From contig JACJYK010000001.1 of assembly GCA_020636135.1 (NCBI GenBank), positions 3,334,501 to 3,398,500 on the forward strand: 64,000 nt of DNA. The letters are read 5' to 3'. Position 1 is the first letter of the stretch. The number at the start of each line of letters is the position of its first letter. The notes beneath the pieces are model-generated. The model was not told the DNA's origin. It saw only the letters and a program-made list of their open reading frames with translations, and did no database searches. This stretch comes from Lewinellaceae bacterium (GTDB lineage Bacteria; Bacteroidota; Bacteroidia; Chitinophagales; Saprospiraceae). The position numbers and the translations under genes are program-made. Shown piece after piece: positions 36,495-44,474 of this stretch.

Positions 36495-38997
36495 ACCTGC
36501 CGTAACCCGGAGAATAACCGGACCGTTCTTGTTAGCTGGACTGTTTTTGCTGGGATGCCATCAATCCGGTATGGAGGATGAAGCCAAAGAACAGGACCAG
36601 GCTCCTCAGGAATGGTTTTTTAAACAACGTGCATTCCCCTTTAAAAACTGGGATTTGCCGGCTTATCACCAGGGATTAACCGGCTATCAGGAAGAAAGAC
36701 GGCAACTGGAGAGCCGTGACAACGCTTATTTCTGGCAATTTGGCGGGCCTACGAATATCGGAGGGCGTATTACCGATATCGAGCTGGATCGCGATGGAGC
36801 CGTATATGCGGGTTCCGCCTCGGGAGGATTATTCCGTAGTTACGATGAAGGCATCCATTGGGAATCTCTCCTGGATGAAGAAGGATCGCCTGCCATTGGA
36901 GATTTGGCCGTCTGGGGTGACACCCTGTATGTCGGTACCGGAGAAGCCAATGCAGGAGGTGGATCGCTTACTTACGACGGACAAGGTATCCTTAAATCCA
37001 TCAATGGCGGAAAAACGTGGATCAGGCAGGGACTCGAAGAATCAGGCAGCATCGGCAAAGTTGAAATTCATCCCCGGGATCCGCAGACGGTCTTCGTCGC
37101 AGCAATGGGCCAGCTTTTCAACAACAATGCTCAGCGGGGAATCTTCCGTACAAAAGACGGCGGTGAAAACTGGAAACAAGTCCTGGCCCGGTCTGACTCC
37201 ACCGGAGGAATTGACGTAGTCATCCACCCTACCCATCCGGATACCGTATTTGCTGCCCTGTGGGAACGCAAGCGCACCGTCGATGACCGGCAATATGGTG
37301 GTATCACAACGGGTATCTTCCGGTCTGTGGACGGGGGCGACACCTGGGAGGAACTGACATCTGGCCTTCCATCCCAGGCTCAGGATAAAGGAAGGATAGG
37401 CCTGGCTATCGCTTTCTCTGCTCCGGATACGATGTACGCCATGTATTGTGATCAAGTGGGCTATCTGCAAGGTTTATACCGCAGTTATGATGCCGGCAGT
37501 CATTGGTCTTCCGTCCGTACCGTAGGAATCAATAGCCCATCCTATATGTACTGGTATGGCAAAGTAGCCATCAGCCCGGTCAATCCACAAAACATCTATG
37601 TTACCGGATTATCGATGTTTGCTTCTGAAAACGGCGGTGACTCCTGGACCACCATCTTCCGCAACGCCCACGTGGACCAGCACGACCTGGTCATTGATCC
37701 GGCGGACCCGAAGCACCTCATCCTGGGCAACGACGGAGGGGTGTTCTCCAGCAAAGACAAGGGAGCCTCGTCCCGGCATTGGCCCAATTTACCGGTAACT
37801 CAATTCTACACCATCGAGATTAACCCCCATACCCCCTATCAACTTTACGGCGGCACCCAGGACAATGCCAGCATCCGCACCCTGTCCGGACATCCGGATG
37901 ATTGGGGCTCGATCTTTGTCGGTGATGGATTCTACACCCTGATCGACCCGGTAGACCCTCTGATCATGTATACGGAATATCAGTACGGAGCGTTCTCCAA
38001 ATCGGTTGATGGCGGCGAACGATTTCAATTTGCCCGCAATGGCATCAACACTCAGGACCGGACCAACTGGAATACGCCTGCGATCATTGACCCCATAGAC
38101 CATAATGTACTTTACCTGGGCACGCATCGTGTTTACAAATCCCTCAATCAGGCCAATACCTGGTTTCCCATCAGCGAAGACCTTACCAATGGCCCGGGAC
38201 CGGGAGAGGTATCCTATGGCACCATCACATCCATCGATGTTTCGCCGGTAGATCACAATATCCTCTGGGTAGGAACCGATGATGGACTGGTGTGGGTAAG
38301 CGTCGATCAGGGGGATAGTTGGACCAAGGTAAGCCAAACTTTGCCGCTCCGCTGGGTTACCCGGGTGGTGGCAGATCCGGTCGATGCCAGCACCGGCTAT
38401 GTGACCCTGTCCGGATTCCGTTACGGCTCGGCATCACATCATATTTATCGCACCCGCGACATGGGTGTCACCTGGGAAGGCGTGGACGGAGACCTACCGG
38501 ACCTGCCGGTCAATGACCTGATCATTCACCCCGACCGGCCTATGTGGTTTACTGCCACCGATGTAGGTGTTTACTGGAGTTCCGACGAAGGCGTGCATTG
38601 GGAGCCATTCGGTAGTGGCATGCCTGCCGCCATCATCACTGATCTGGACTTTGATTACGGCAGTCAGACCCTGGCTGCAGCCACCTATGGCCGATCCTCC
38701 TATTATTTGCAACTGGACGCTACCACCGCCACTGAAAACATTCCCGTAAAACCTGGATGGCATGCAGCCTATCTCAGGAATACCGGCATACTCCGGCTCC
38801 AAAGCGATGCCTCCCTGGAGGGTCACTGGCAATGCATTGATCTCCGTGGACGCATACAGACGGAGTGGACCATCCATGAACCTGTTCAATGGGCGGAACA
38901 GTTGCTGCTGATGCCAAACGCCGGCGTTTATTTCATCCGCCGGATTGCCGGTTCAGACCATCCGGAAGTAGCTCAGAAAGTGATGATCCTACCTTAG
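36457..38997 (+). CDS. Sortilin/BNR-repeat secreted protein with T9SS-like tail
   Basis: About 846 residues from the ATG at 36457, overlapping the end of the acetyltransferase gene by 38 nt. The N-terminus is hydrophobic with a lipobox-like LLGC (about residue 34). The body holds VPS10/BNR (Asp-box) repeats such as SINGGKTWIRQGL, KDGGENWKQVL, SVDGGDTWEELTSGL and SENGGDSWTTI, forming one or two beta-propellers. The last 80 residues resemble a T9SS sorting domain (GVYFIRRIAGS, QKVMILP). A surface glycan-binding or hydrolase-like role is possible; catalytic residues were not identified. The start could also lie at 36409. Confidence 0.82.
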   Translation: MQLSNLINTHPAKPAVTRRITGPFLLAGLFLLGCHQSGMEDEAKEQDQAPQEWFFKQRAFPFKNWDLPAYHQGLTGYQEERRQLESRDNAYFWQFGGPTNIGGRITDIELDRDGAVYAGSASGGLFRSYDEGIHWESLLDEEGSPAIGDLAVWGDTLYVGTGEANAGGGSLTYDGQGILKSINGGKTWIRQGLEESGSIGKVEIHPRDPQTVFVAAMGQLFNNNAQRGIFRTKDGGENWKQVLARSDSTGGIDVVIHPTHPDTVFAALWERKRTVDDRQYGGITTGIFRSVDGGDTWEELTSGLPSQAQDKGRIGLAIAFSAPDTMYAMYCDQVGYLQGLYRSYDAGSHWSSVRTVGINSPSYMYWYGKVAISPVNPQNIYVTGLSMFASENGGDSWTTIFRNAHVDQHDLVIDPADPKHLILGNDGGVFSSKDKGASSRHWPNLPVTQFYTIEINPHTPYQLYGGTQDNASIRTLSGHPDDWGSIFVGDGFYTLIDPVDPLIMYTEYQYGAFSKSVDGGERFQFARNGINTQDRTNWNTPAIIDPIDHNVLYLGTHRVYKSLNQANTWFPISEDLTNGPGPGEVSYGTITSIDVSPVDHNILWVGTDDGLVWVSVDQGDSWTKVSQTLPLRWVTRVVADPVDASTGYVTLSGFRYGSASHHIYRTRDMGVTWEGVDGDLPDLPVNDLIIHPDRPMWFTATDVGVYWSSDEGVHWEPFGSGMPAAIITDLDFDYGSQTLAAATYGRSSYYLQLDATTATENIPVKPGWHAAYLRNTGILRLQSDASLEGHWQCIDLRGRIQTEWTIHEPVQWAEQLLLMPNAGVYFIRRIAGSDHPEVAQKVMILP

Positions 38998-39048
38998 TAT
39001 TTCCAATCAAGTTATTGGCGGTGCCTGTATTAATTCTTAGTAAAGTTG

Positions 39049-39056
39049 TATATTTG
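39049..39056 (+). promoter_or_regulatory. -7 box for gapA (TATATTTG)
   Basis: An exact TAnnTTTG match 77 bp upstream of the gapA start. TTG triplets upstream are not at ideal spacing. The leader is long enough to hold regulatory structure, but none is recognised. Confidence 0.55.
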
Positions 39057-39133
39057 CGATCCGATTTAAGGAGCCTTAGCCTAACTTTGCCTTCCCTTAG
39101 AAGCTATTTTATTTCATCTAAATAATTGGAATT

Positions 39134-40129
39134 ATGCCAAAAAGAATTGCAATCAACGGTTTCGGTCGGATTGGCCGGTTAACCTTTCGCAACCTGATAG
39201 ACAATCCGGAAGTTGAAGTTGTTGCCATCAATGACCTGACGGATAATGAGACACTGGCACATCTATTAAAATACGATACGGCTCATGGTCCTTTCAAAGG
39301 TACCGTTTCGGCAACAGATGAACATCTGATCGTTAACGGCAAGAAGATCCTGGCTTCCGCCATCAAGGATCCGGCTACCCTTCCCTGGAAAGAAAACAAT
39401 ATTGATGTAGTCCTGGAGTGCACCGGTATCTTCACATCTGCGGACAAAGTTGCTAAACACCTGGAAGCCGGAGCTAAGAAAGTGGTTATTTCAGCTCCTG
39501 GCAAAGGAGCAGGCATTAAAACCATCGTCCTGGGTGTCAATGGTGAAGAAATTGCGGATGATATCACCATCTACTCCAATGCTTCCTGTACGACCAACTG
39601 CCTGACACCAGTCGTAAAAGTAGTGATGGATAACTGGGGACTGCAGTTTGGATCCATGTCGACCATCCATGCGTATACCGGAGACCAAAACATCCAGGAT
39701 GCACCACATCGCGACCTTCGTCGTGCCCGTGCCGCCGCTCAGAATATTGTACCGACTTCCACAGGAGCGGCTAATGCCGTATCGGAAGTTATTCCGGCTG
39801 TAAAAGGTAAGTTTTTCGCTATTGCACTGCGTGTTCCTGTAATCACCGGATCGATGATCGAGTGCAACTTCATGCTGGAGAAAAATGTGACCGTGGAAGA
39901 GGTCAATGCCGCATTTAAAAAAGCTGCTTCTGAAGGTCCTTTGAAAGGTATTTTGGAATACACCGAGGATCCCATCGTTTCCAGTGACATCATTGGCAAC
40001 AAACACTCCTCTATTTTTGATGCCGGGTTGACGGATGTAAAAAATGGAAATTTTGTCAAACTAGTCAGCTGGTACGATAATGAATCCGGCTATTCGGCTC
40101 GTTTGGCTGACTTGACTGCGAAGGTTTAA
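39134..40129 (+). CDS. gapA: Glyceraldehyde-3-phosphate dehydrogenase, type I
   Basis: A 331-residue glycolytic enzyme. The NAD-binding Rossmann start is RIAINGFGRIGRLTFRNL, the catalytic Cys152 lies in SNASCTTNCLTP, the catalytic His follows in the STIHAYTGDQ region, and the C-terminus is WYDNESGYSARLADL. It converts glyceraldehyde 3-phosphate, phosphate and NAD+ to 1,3-bisphosphoglycerate. It is followed by a strong hairpin and then pgk, the next enzyme of the pathway. Confidence 0.98.
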   Translation: MPKRIAINGFGRIGRLTFRNLIDNPEVEVVAINDLTDNETLAHLLKYDTAHGPFKGTVSATDEHLIVNGKKILASAIKDPATLPWKENNIDVVLECTGIFTSADKVAKHLEAGAKKVVISAPGKGAGIKTIVLGVNGEEIADDITIYSNASCTTNCLTPVVKVVMDNWGLQFGSMSTIHAYTGDQNIQDAPHRDLRRARAAAQNIVPTSTGAANAVSEVIPAVKGKFFAIALRVPVITGSMIECNFMLEKNVTVEEVNAAFKKAASEGPLKGILEYTEDPIVSSDIIGNKHSSIFDAGLTDVKNGNFVKLVSWYDNESGYSARLADLTAKV

Positions 40130-40159
40130 TCCTTACAGTCTGTAATGATATACTTCTTA

Positions 40160-40196
40160 CCCGTCATGCCGGCCTGTTCCGCATGACGGGTTTTTT
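40160..40196 (+). terminator. Rho-independent terminator between gapA and pgk
   Basis: CCCGTCATGC (40160-40169) pairs perfectly with GCATGACGGG (40181-40190) and is followed by six T. It lies 31 nt after gapA and 23 nt before pgk, so it probably attenuates read-through into pgk. Confidence 0.9.
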
Positions 40197-40218
40197 CTTC
40201 CAAAAAAATTAGACCATC

Positions 40219-41421
40219 ATGATCAAGATCGATGTAAAAGATAAAGATGTCCTGGTACGTGTAGACTTCAATGTACCCATTAAAGAGGGTAAAGTCACCG
40301 ATGATACCCGCATCCGGGCCGCCATTCCCACCATCAACACCCTGCTGAATCAAGGAGCCCGTAAAATCATCCTGCTTTCCCACCTGGGAAGACCGCTTAA
40401 GTCCCTCAATGAGGATGGCAGCCTGAATGTAGCCAAGTTTTCACTGGCTCCTGTAGCACCACATTTGGCGTCCCTTATGGGTAAACCAGTTCTGTTCGTT
40501 CCCTTCGTCAGTGGACCTGAAGCAGAAAAAGCAGTTGCAGATGCCCCTGAAGGCTCCGTCTTACTACTCGAAAATACCCGCTTTGAAGCCGGTGAAGAAA
40601 AAGGCAAACAAGAACTGGCCGAAAAATGGGCGAAACTGGGTCAGGTATTTATCAATGACGCCTTTGGTACGGCACACCGTGCACATGCCTCCAATGCGAT
40701 CCTGGCCGGCTTCTTCGATGCAGCGCATAAGTCTTTCGGTTTGCTGATGCAAAAGGAAGTCGAAAGCGCACAAAAAGTATTGAATCATCCGGAGCGTCCC
40801 TTTACCGCAATCCTTGGTGGAGCAAAAGTATCCGATAAGATCATGCTGATCGAAAACCTGCTGGATAAAGCCGATAACATCATCATTGGTGGAGGCATGG
40901 CATACACCTTTATGAAGGCACAGGGCGGTCAGATCGGATCATCGCTGTGTGAGGAGGACAAGCTGGACCTGGCCAATGAACTCGTCATCAAAGCAAAAGC
41001 CAAGGGCGTGCAATTATTGTTGCCGGTCGACAGCATTGCCGCGGATGCCTTTGCAGCAGATGCCAAAACCCAATTGGTAGACAGCAAGCAGATCCCGGAT
41101 GGCTGGTTAGGGCTCGATATCGGACCCAAGGCGATAGCCGCTTTCAGCGACGCCATCAAGGCTTCTAAAACCATCTGCTGGAATGGCCCCATGGGTGTTT
41201 TTGAGATGCCGGCCTTTGCCAATGGTACCAAACAAATTGCCGAAGCCGTAGCTGCTGCCACGAAAACGGGCGCTTTCAGCCTGGTCGGTGGCGGCGACTC
41301 CGTGGCTGCTGTTAATCAGATGGGCCTGGACGATGAGGTTAGCTATGTTTCTACCGGTGGGGGTGCCATGCTGACTATGCTGGAAGGAGGTGACATGCCT
41401 GGTATTAGCTCGATCGGATAA
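40219..41421 (+). CDS. pgk: Phosphoglycerate kinase
   Basis: A 400-residue glycolytic kinase transferring phosphate from 1,3-bisphosphoglycerate to ADP. It shows the N-domain signature VLVRVDFNVPIKEGKVTDDT, the basic-patch segment LLSHLGRPLK, NDAFGTAHRAHAS, ILGGAKVSDKI, the nucleotide-domain WNGPMGVFEM and the C-terminal GGGDSVAAVN / VSTGGGAMLTMLEGG. Complete with no anomalies. It follows gapA behind a terminator, and the start has little space for an independent promoter, so expression is likely by partial read-through. Confidence 0.98.
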   Translation: MIKIDVKDKDVLVRVDFNVPIKEGKVTDDTRIRAAIPTINTLLNQGARKIILLSHLGRPLKSLNEDGSLNVAKFSLAPVAPHLASLMGKPVLFVPFVSGPEAEKAVADAPEGSVLLLENTRFEAGEEKGKQELAEKWAKLGQVFINDAFGTAHRAHASNAILAGFFDAAHKSFGLLMQKEVESAQKVLNHPERPFTAILGGAKVSDKIMLIENLLDKADNIIIGGGMAYTFMKAQGGQIGSSLCEEDKLDLANELVIKAKAKGVQLLLPVDSIAADAFAADAKTQLVDSKQIPDGWLGLDIGPKAIAAFSDAIKASKTICWNGPMGVFEMPAFANGTKQIAEAVAAATKTGAFSLVGGGDSVAAVNQMGLDDEVSYVSTGGGAMLTMLEGGDMPGISSIG

Positions 41422-41440
41422 TCACGTGTTTGCGTAGGAG

Positions 41441-41594
41441 GTGAAAGACGAAAGGTGAAAGGCTAAAGGCGTACCGCGAACAGCGTACAGCGTTAAGCAA
41501 ACAGCATACATCGAACAGCGTACAGCGTACAGCAAATAACCTACAGCGTACCGCGTACAGCGAACAGCATACAGCGTACAGCGTACAGCGAACA
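41441..41594. repeat. Degenerate heptanucleotide tandem array (22 units)
   Basis: Twenty-two consecutive 7-bp units in strict register. It starts GTGAAAG, ACGAAAG, GTGAAAG, GCTAAAG and then grades into GCGTACA, GCGAACA and GCATACA variants. It fills the intergenic space between the converging pgk and SRPBCC genes and ends 7 bp before the SRPBCC stop codon. Confidence 0.9.
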
Positions 41595-41600
41595 CCCGAC

Positions 41601-42122
41601 CTACACTTCCATTTCCTTTTTCAGGTTAGCCATATTCTGATTCATGTCTCTTAGGAGCATGTTTTTCATCAGGACAGACATGAGATTCATGGGAAAGGCT
41701 GAATGCGCTGTAAACACATTCGTCACTCTAGTCTGATCATTACCCACAGGCTCGGTGGTTGTATATGCCTGATTGGTCGCTTTAAAAGGTTTTTCAAAGC
41801 GCAATTCAACATCATAACGCTGTCCTTCCACAATATTGGTGATCTCCTGGGAACCCACACCAACATTCTTATTCTCACTGGACCAGGAAGAAATGAACCC
41901 TACCGTACCATCCTCTCCGGTGTAGGTTAATTTGACATCCGGATCGGCCATGACCCAGACACTGTAATATTTCTGATTCCTGAGATGCTTGACATAATCA
42001 AACACTTCCCGCACTGGTCGGTCTATCACCGTACTCACCGTAAGTGTTGAGGTTTTTGGAAGGATAGCAGCAGTCAGCAATAACAAGGCAATTAGTGCCA
42101 ATACAATGTACAGGACGATCAT
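41601..42122 (-). CDS. SRPBCC (polyketide cyclase/START-like) membrane-anchored protein
   Basis: A 173-residue protein. An N-terminal hydrophobic helix (VLYIVLALIALLLLTAAI) is followed by a helix-grip SRPBCC domain, starting with DRPVREVFDYVKHLRNQKYYSVWV, and then GTVGFISSW, VGVGSQEITNI and RVTNVFTAHSAFPM. It probably binds a hydrophobic ligand near the membrane. The 3' end is flanked by a heptad array and the 5' side by octamer and heptad repeats. Confidence 0.82.
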   Translation of the reverse strand: MIVLYIVLALIALLLLTAAILPKTSTLTVSTVIDRPVREVFDYVKHLRNQKYYSVWVMADPDVKLTYTGEDGTVGFISSWSSENKNVGVGSQEITNIVEGQRYDVELRFEKPFKATNQAYTTTEPVGNDQTRVTNVFTAHSAFPMNLMSVLMKNMLLRDMNQNMANLKKEMEV

Positions 42123-42216
42123 AAGCTTTAATTAAACATTGGTAAGTTACTGGAATTTGAGTTAATGTGTTCAACGTGTTTATGTATTGACGGATTGACG
42201 TGTTTTCGTGGGAAGG

Positions 42217-42251
42217 GCGTACAGCGGACAGCGAATAGCGAACACCGAACT
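42217..42251 (+). repeat. Short heptad array (GCGTACA-type)
   Basis: Units GCGTACA, GCGGACA, GCGAATA, GCGAACA and CCGAACT run in register. They are preceded (about 42172-42210) by ACGTGTTT-like octamers similar to those at 53265. The array ends 13 bp before a TACCTTTG promoter box. Confidence 0.75.
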
Positions 42252-42264
42252 ACTACGAAATGAT

Positions 42265-42272
42265 TACCTTTG
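42265..42272 (+). promoter_or_regulatory. -7 box (TACCTTTG) downstream of the heptad array
   Basis: An exact TAnnTTTG match 19 bp upstream of the lipoprotein ATG at 42292, directly after the heptad array. Confidence 0.55.
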
Positions 42273-42291
42273 TTTCACTTAATGAATCGTT

Positions 42292-42693
42292 ATGTTTCGA
42301 CATTTGCGTATCCTCATCATCACCGGTTTGACATTGGCATTGGCGCTTCAATTTCAGGGTTGCACCAAAGATCCGATCGAAAGCCTGGTGGGGACCTGGA
42401 ATTTCAAAAGCATCAAATTCACCTCCATTATTCTGGGAGAGGTCAAACTGGAAGGGAGCGGCACCTTTACCTTCAATGCAGACGGAACAGGAAATGTAGA
42501 TTATCAGGTTATCGATCAGGGCAATGTGCAGGCGGTAGAAGGCGACATTATGTGGACTGCCACCAAAGACCAGGTAACCATTGCTGAAGAAAACAAACTG
42601 GTCATTTATCAGCGTCTTGTCAATCGTTCCAAGAAACAAGTCATCAGCTACTACGAAGGTGCATCCACCGCGGAAATCACACTCACCCGCTGA
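42292..42693 (+). CDS. Lipocalin-like lipoprotein (paralogue 1)
   Basis: A 133-residue protein with lipobox QGC (Cys at residue 24). The mature domain is a small beta-barrel typical of Bacteroidota lipocalin-like lipoproteins: DPIESLVGTWNFKSIKF, GSGTFTFNADGTGNVDYQV and WTATKDQVTIAEENK. Ligand and role unknown. The next gene encodes a clear paralogue, separated by a terminator. Confidence 0.8.
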   Translation: MFRHLRILIITGLTLALALQFQGCTKDPIESLVGTWNFKSIKFTSIILGEVKLEGSGTFTFNADGTGNVDYQVIDQGNVQAVEGDIMWTATKDQVTIAEENKLVIYQRLVNRSKKQVISYYEGASTAEITLTR

Positions 42694-42747
42694 CCCGGCT
42701 CATCCCCTACTCCCATTAGCTAAATAACAATGAATTAACCCAAAGGT

Positions 42748-42772
42748 TAAAGGCTTGTCAATGGCCTTTTTT
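42748..42772 (+). terminator. Rho-independent terminator
   Basis: AAAGGC (42749-42754) pairs with GCCTTT (42764-42769) and runs into a T tract. It lies about 55 nt after the first lipoprotein gene. Confidence 0.6.
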
Positions 42773-42890
42773 GGTAAAACATTACCCCCGGTATACTGCG
42801 TTTTCCACTCGTCATCAACCGTGTAAACTTGGCAATGAAATCAACATTCATTCGTATGAACCAATTTGTTTACAACCAAAAAACTGTAGT

Positions 42891-43289
42891 ATGAAACGAC
42901 TTACTTTTGTTCTTGCTTCCGCACTATTGCTTACGATGTTCTCATGCCAAAAAGATTCCATCGACAACCTGATCGGCTTCTGGCGCGTGTCTGAAGTCAA
43001 CCTGAATACCGGTGTGATCGGCACGCTGAATTTACCGGTGACCGGTAATATGACCTTTAAGGAAGATGGGACGGGCAATGCCGATTATGTGATCACCGCC
43101 GAATCCAACAAAGTGTCCCATAAAGGGGATATGACCTGGACTCGAACCGGGAGCACCATCACGGTCTCCGAAGGCAACAACACCACCGTATATACCCGCA
43201 CACTAAATGAAAAAAACCGGCAGGTCCTCACCTACCAGGAGGGCAGCCAACTGCTTAACGTACAAGCCGAGATTGTATTGGAGCGATAA
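42891..43289 (+). CDS. Lipocalin-like lipoprotein (paralogue 2)
   Basis: A 132-residue protein from the ATG at 42891; the longer upstream frame lacks a signal and is rejected. Its signal peptide runs LTFVLASALLLTMFSC, with the lipobox Cys at residue 19. The domain DSIDNLIGFWRVSEVNL, GNMTFKEDGTGNADYVI and MTWTRTGSTITVSEGN aligns with paralogue 1 along the whole length, so the pair arose by tandem duplication. Function unknown. Confidence 0.8.
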   Translation: MKRLTFVLASALLLTMFSCQKDSIDNLIGFWRVSEVNLNTGVIGTLNLPVTGNMTFKEDGTGNADYVITAESNKVSHKGDMTWTRTGSTITVSEGNNTTVYTRTLNEKNRQVLTYQEGSQLLNVQAEIVLER

Positions 43290-43335
43290 AGCTCAGGTAA
43301 GTCTAAGGTTTCTATCTTCTCAGGAAGCTACAATA

Positions 43336-43368
43336 AAAGGATCGGATGTGTCATCCGGTCCTTTTTTT
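43336..43368. terminator. Bidirectional terminator
   Basis: AAAGGATCGGATG pairs with CATCCGGTCCTTT (one G-T) across a 3-nt loop and is followed by a T run. A-rich sequence on the other side lets it serve both paralogue 2 and the convergent rfbB, whose stop codon abuts it. Confidence 0.85.
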
Positions 43369-44416
43369 AGGCCCCGTAATGTTGTTGATAATACTCCTGA
43401 TAGGCCCCGCTGGTCACCCGCTCCAGCCAGTCCTGGTTTTCCAGATACCAGGCGGCCGTCCGACGCAGTCCATCCTCCGGGTGTACCCTGGGTTTCCAGC
43501 CTAATTCCGTCATTAATTTCAGGGGATCGATGGCATAACGGGCATCATGGCCAGGGCGATCCTTCACATAGGTGATCAATTTAGCCGAAGTGCCCGGCTC
43601 GCGGTCCAGCAACTCGTCCATAATCAGGCAGAGCATGCGGACCAGATCAATGTTGCGCATTTCGTGGTGGCCGCCAATGTTATAGGTATCTCCAACCCGT
43701 CCCCGGTGGAATATCTCATCGATGGCTTCGACATGATCGCCGACCCACAGCCAGTCCCGCACATTGGTTCCATCGCCATAAACGGGTAGTGGTTTCTCCA
43801 GCTGGATGTTACGGATCATGAGCGGTATCAATTTTTCCGGAAACTGGTATGGTCCGTAGTTGTTCGAACAATTGGACACGATTACGGGAAGCCCGTAAGT
43901 ATGGTGGAAGGCGCGTACAAAATGATCCGAACTGGCCTTGGATGCGGAATACGGTGAGCGCGGATCATAGGGCGTGGTCTCGGTAAAAAATCCCTGTTCA
44001 CCCAGGCTACCGAATACCTCGTCGGTAGAAATGTGGTAGAAACAATGATCATCAGGAGTTATCCAGGCTTCTTTGGCAACCTGGAGGAGGGTCACCGTGC
44101 CCAGTACATTCGTGGTAATGAACTGCAATGGGTCGTGGATCGACCGGTCTACATGGGATTCGGCCGCCAAATGAATCACATGAGTAATGTTTTGATCACG
44201 GAAGACCTGCTGAAGGCGCTCCCGGTCCAGGATGTCTCCTTTGACAAAGTGATAGTTGGGTGCAGACTCAACCTCAGATAAATTTTCCAGGTTTCCGGCA
44301 TAGGTCAGGGCATCGTAATTGATGATCTGATACTGAGGATACGCCCGGACGAAATGATGGACAAGATGACTTCCGATAAATCCTGCACCACCGGTGATCA
44401 ATATGTTTTTATGCAT
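43367..44416 (-). CDS. rfbB: dTDP-glucose 4,6-dehydratase
   Basis: A 349-residue extended short-chain dehydrogenase that converts dTDP-glucose to dTDP-4-keto-6-deoxyglucose, the entry step to dTDP-rhamnose and other deoxysugars. It has the NAD motif ITGGAGFIGSHLVHHF, HLAAESHVDRSI, a TDEVFGSLG block, the catalytic YSASKASSDHFVRA (YxxxK), and SNCSNNYGPYQFPEKL. It lies 58 nt downstream of the UXS gene on the same strand, so the two form a nucleotide-sugar operon. rfbA, rfbC and rfbD are not in the window. Confidence 0.95.
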   Translation of the reverse strand: MHKNILITGGAGFIGSHLVHHFVRAYPQYQIINYDALTYAGNLENLSEVESAPNYHFVKGDILDRERLQQVFRDQNITHVIHLAAESHVDRSIHDPLQFITTNVLGTVTLLQVAKEAWITPDDHCFYHISTDEVFGSLGEQGFFTETTPYDPRSPYSASKASSDHFVRAFHHTYGLPVIVSNCSNNYGPYQFPEKLIPLMIRNIQLEKPLPVYGDGTNVRDWLWVGDHVEAIDEIFHRGRVGDTYNIGGHHEMRNIDLVRMLCLIMDELLDREPGTSAKLITYVKDRPGHDARYAIDPLKLMTELGWKPRVHPEDGLRRTAAWYLENQDWLERVTSGAYQEYYQQHYGA

Positions 44417-44474
44417 AATTGTTTATTCTTGGTTAGGCAAGCCATTGCAAAAGTAGGATTGAAGATCAGTCTGG

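Noticed and set aside
40126..40218. Possible small RNA or riboswitch between gapA and pgk.
   Set aside because: The only structure is a simple hairpin with a T run, explained by a terminator.
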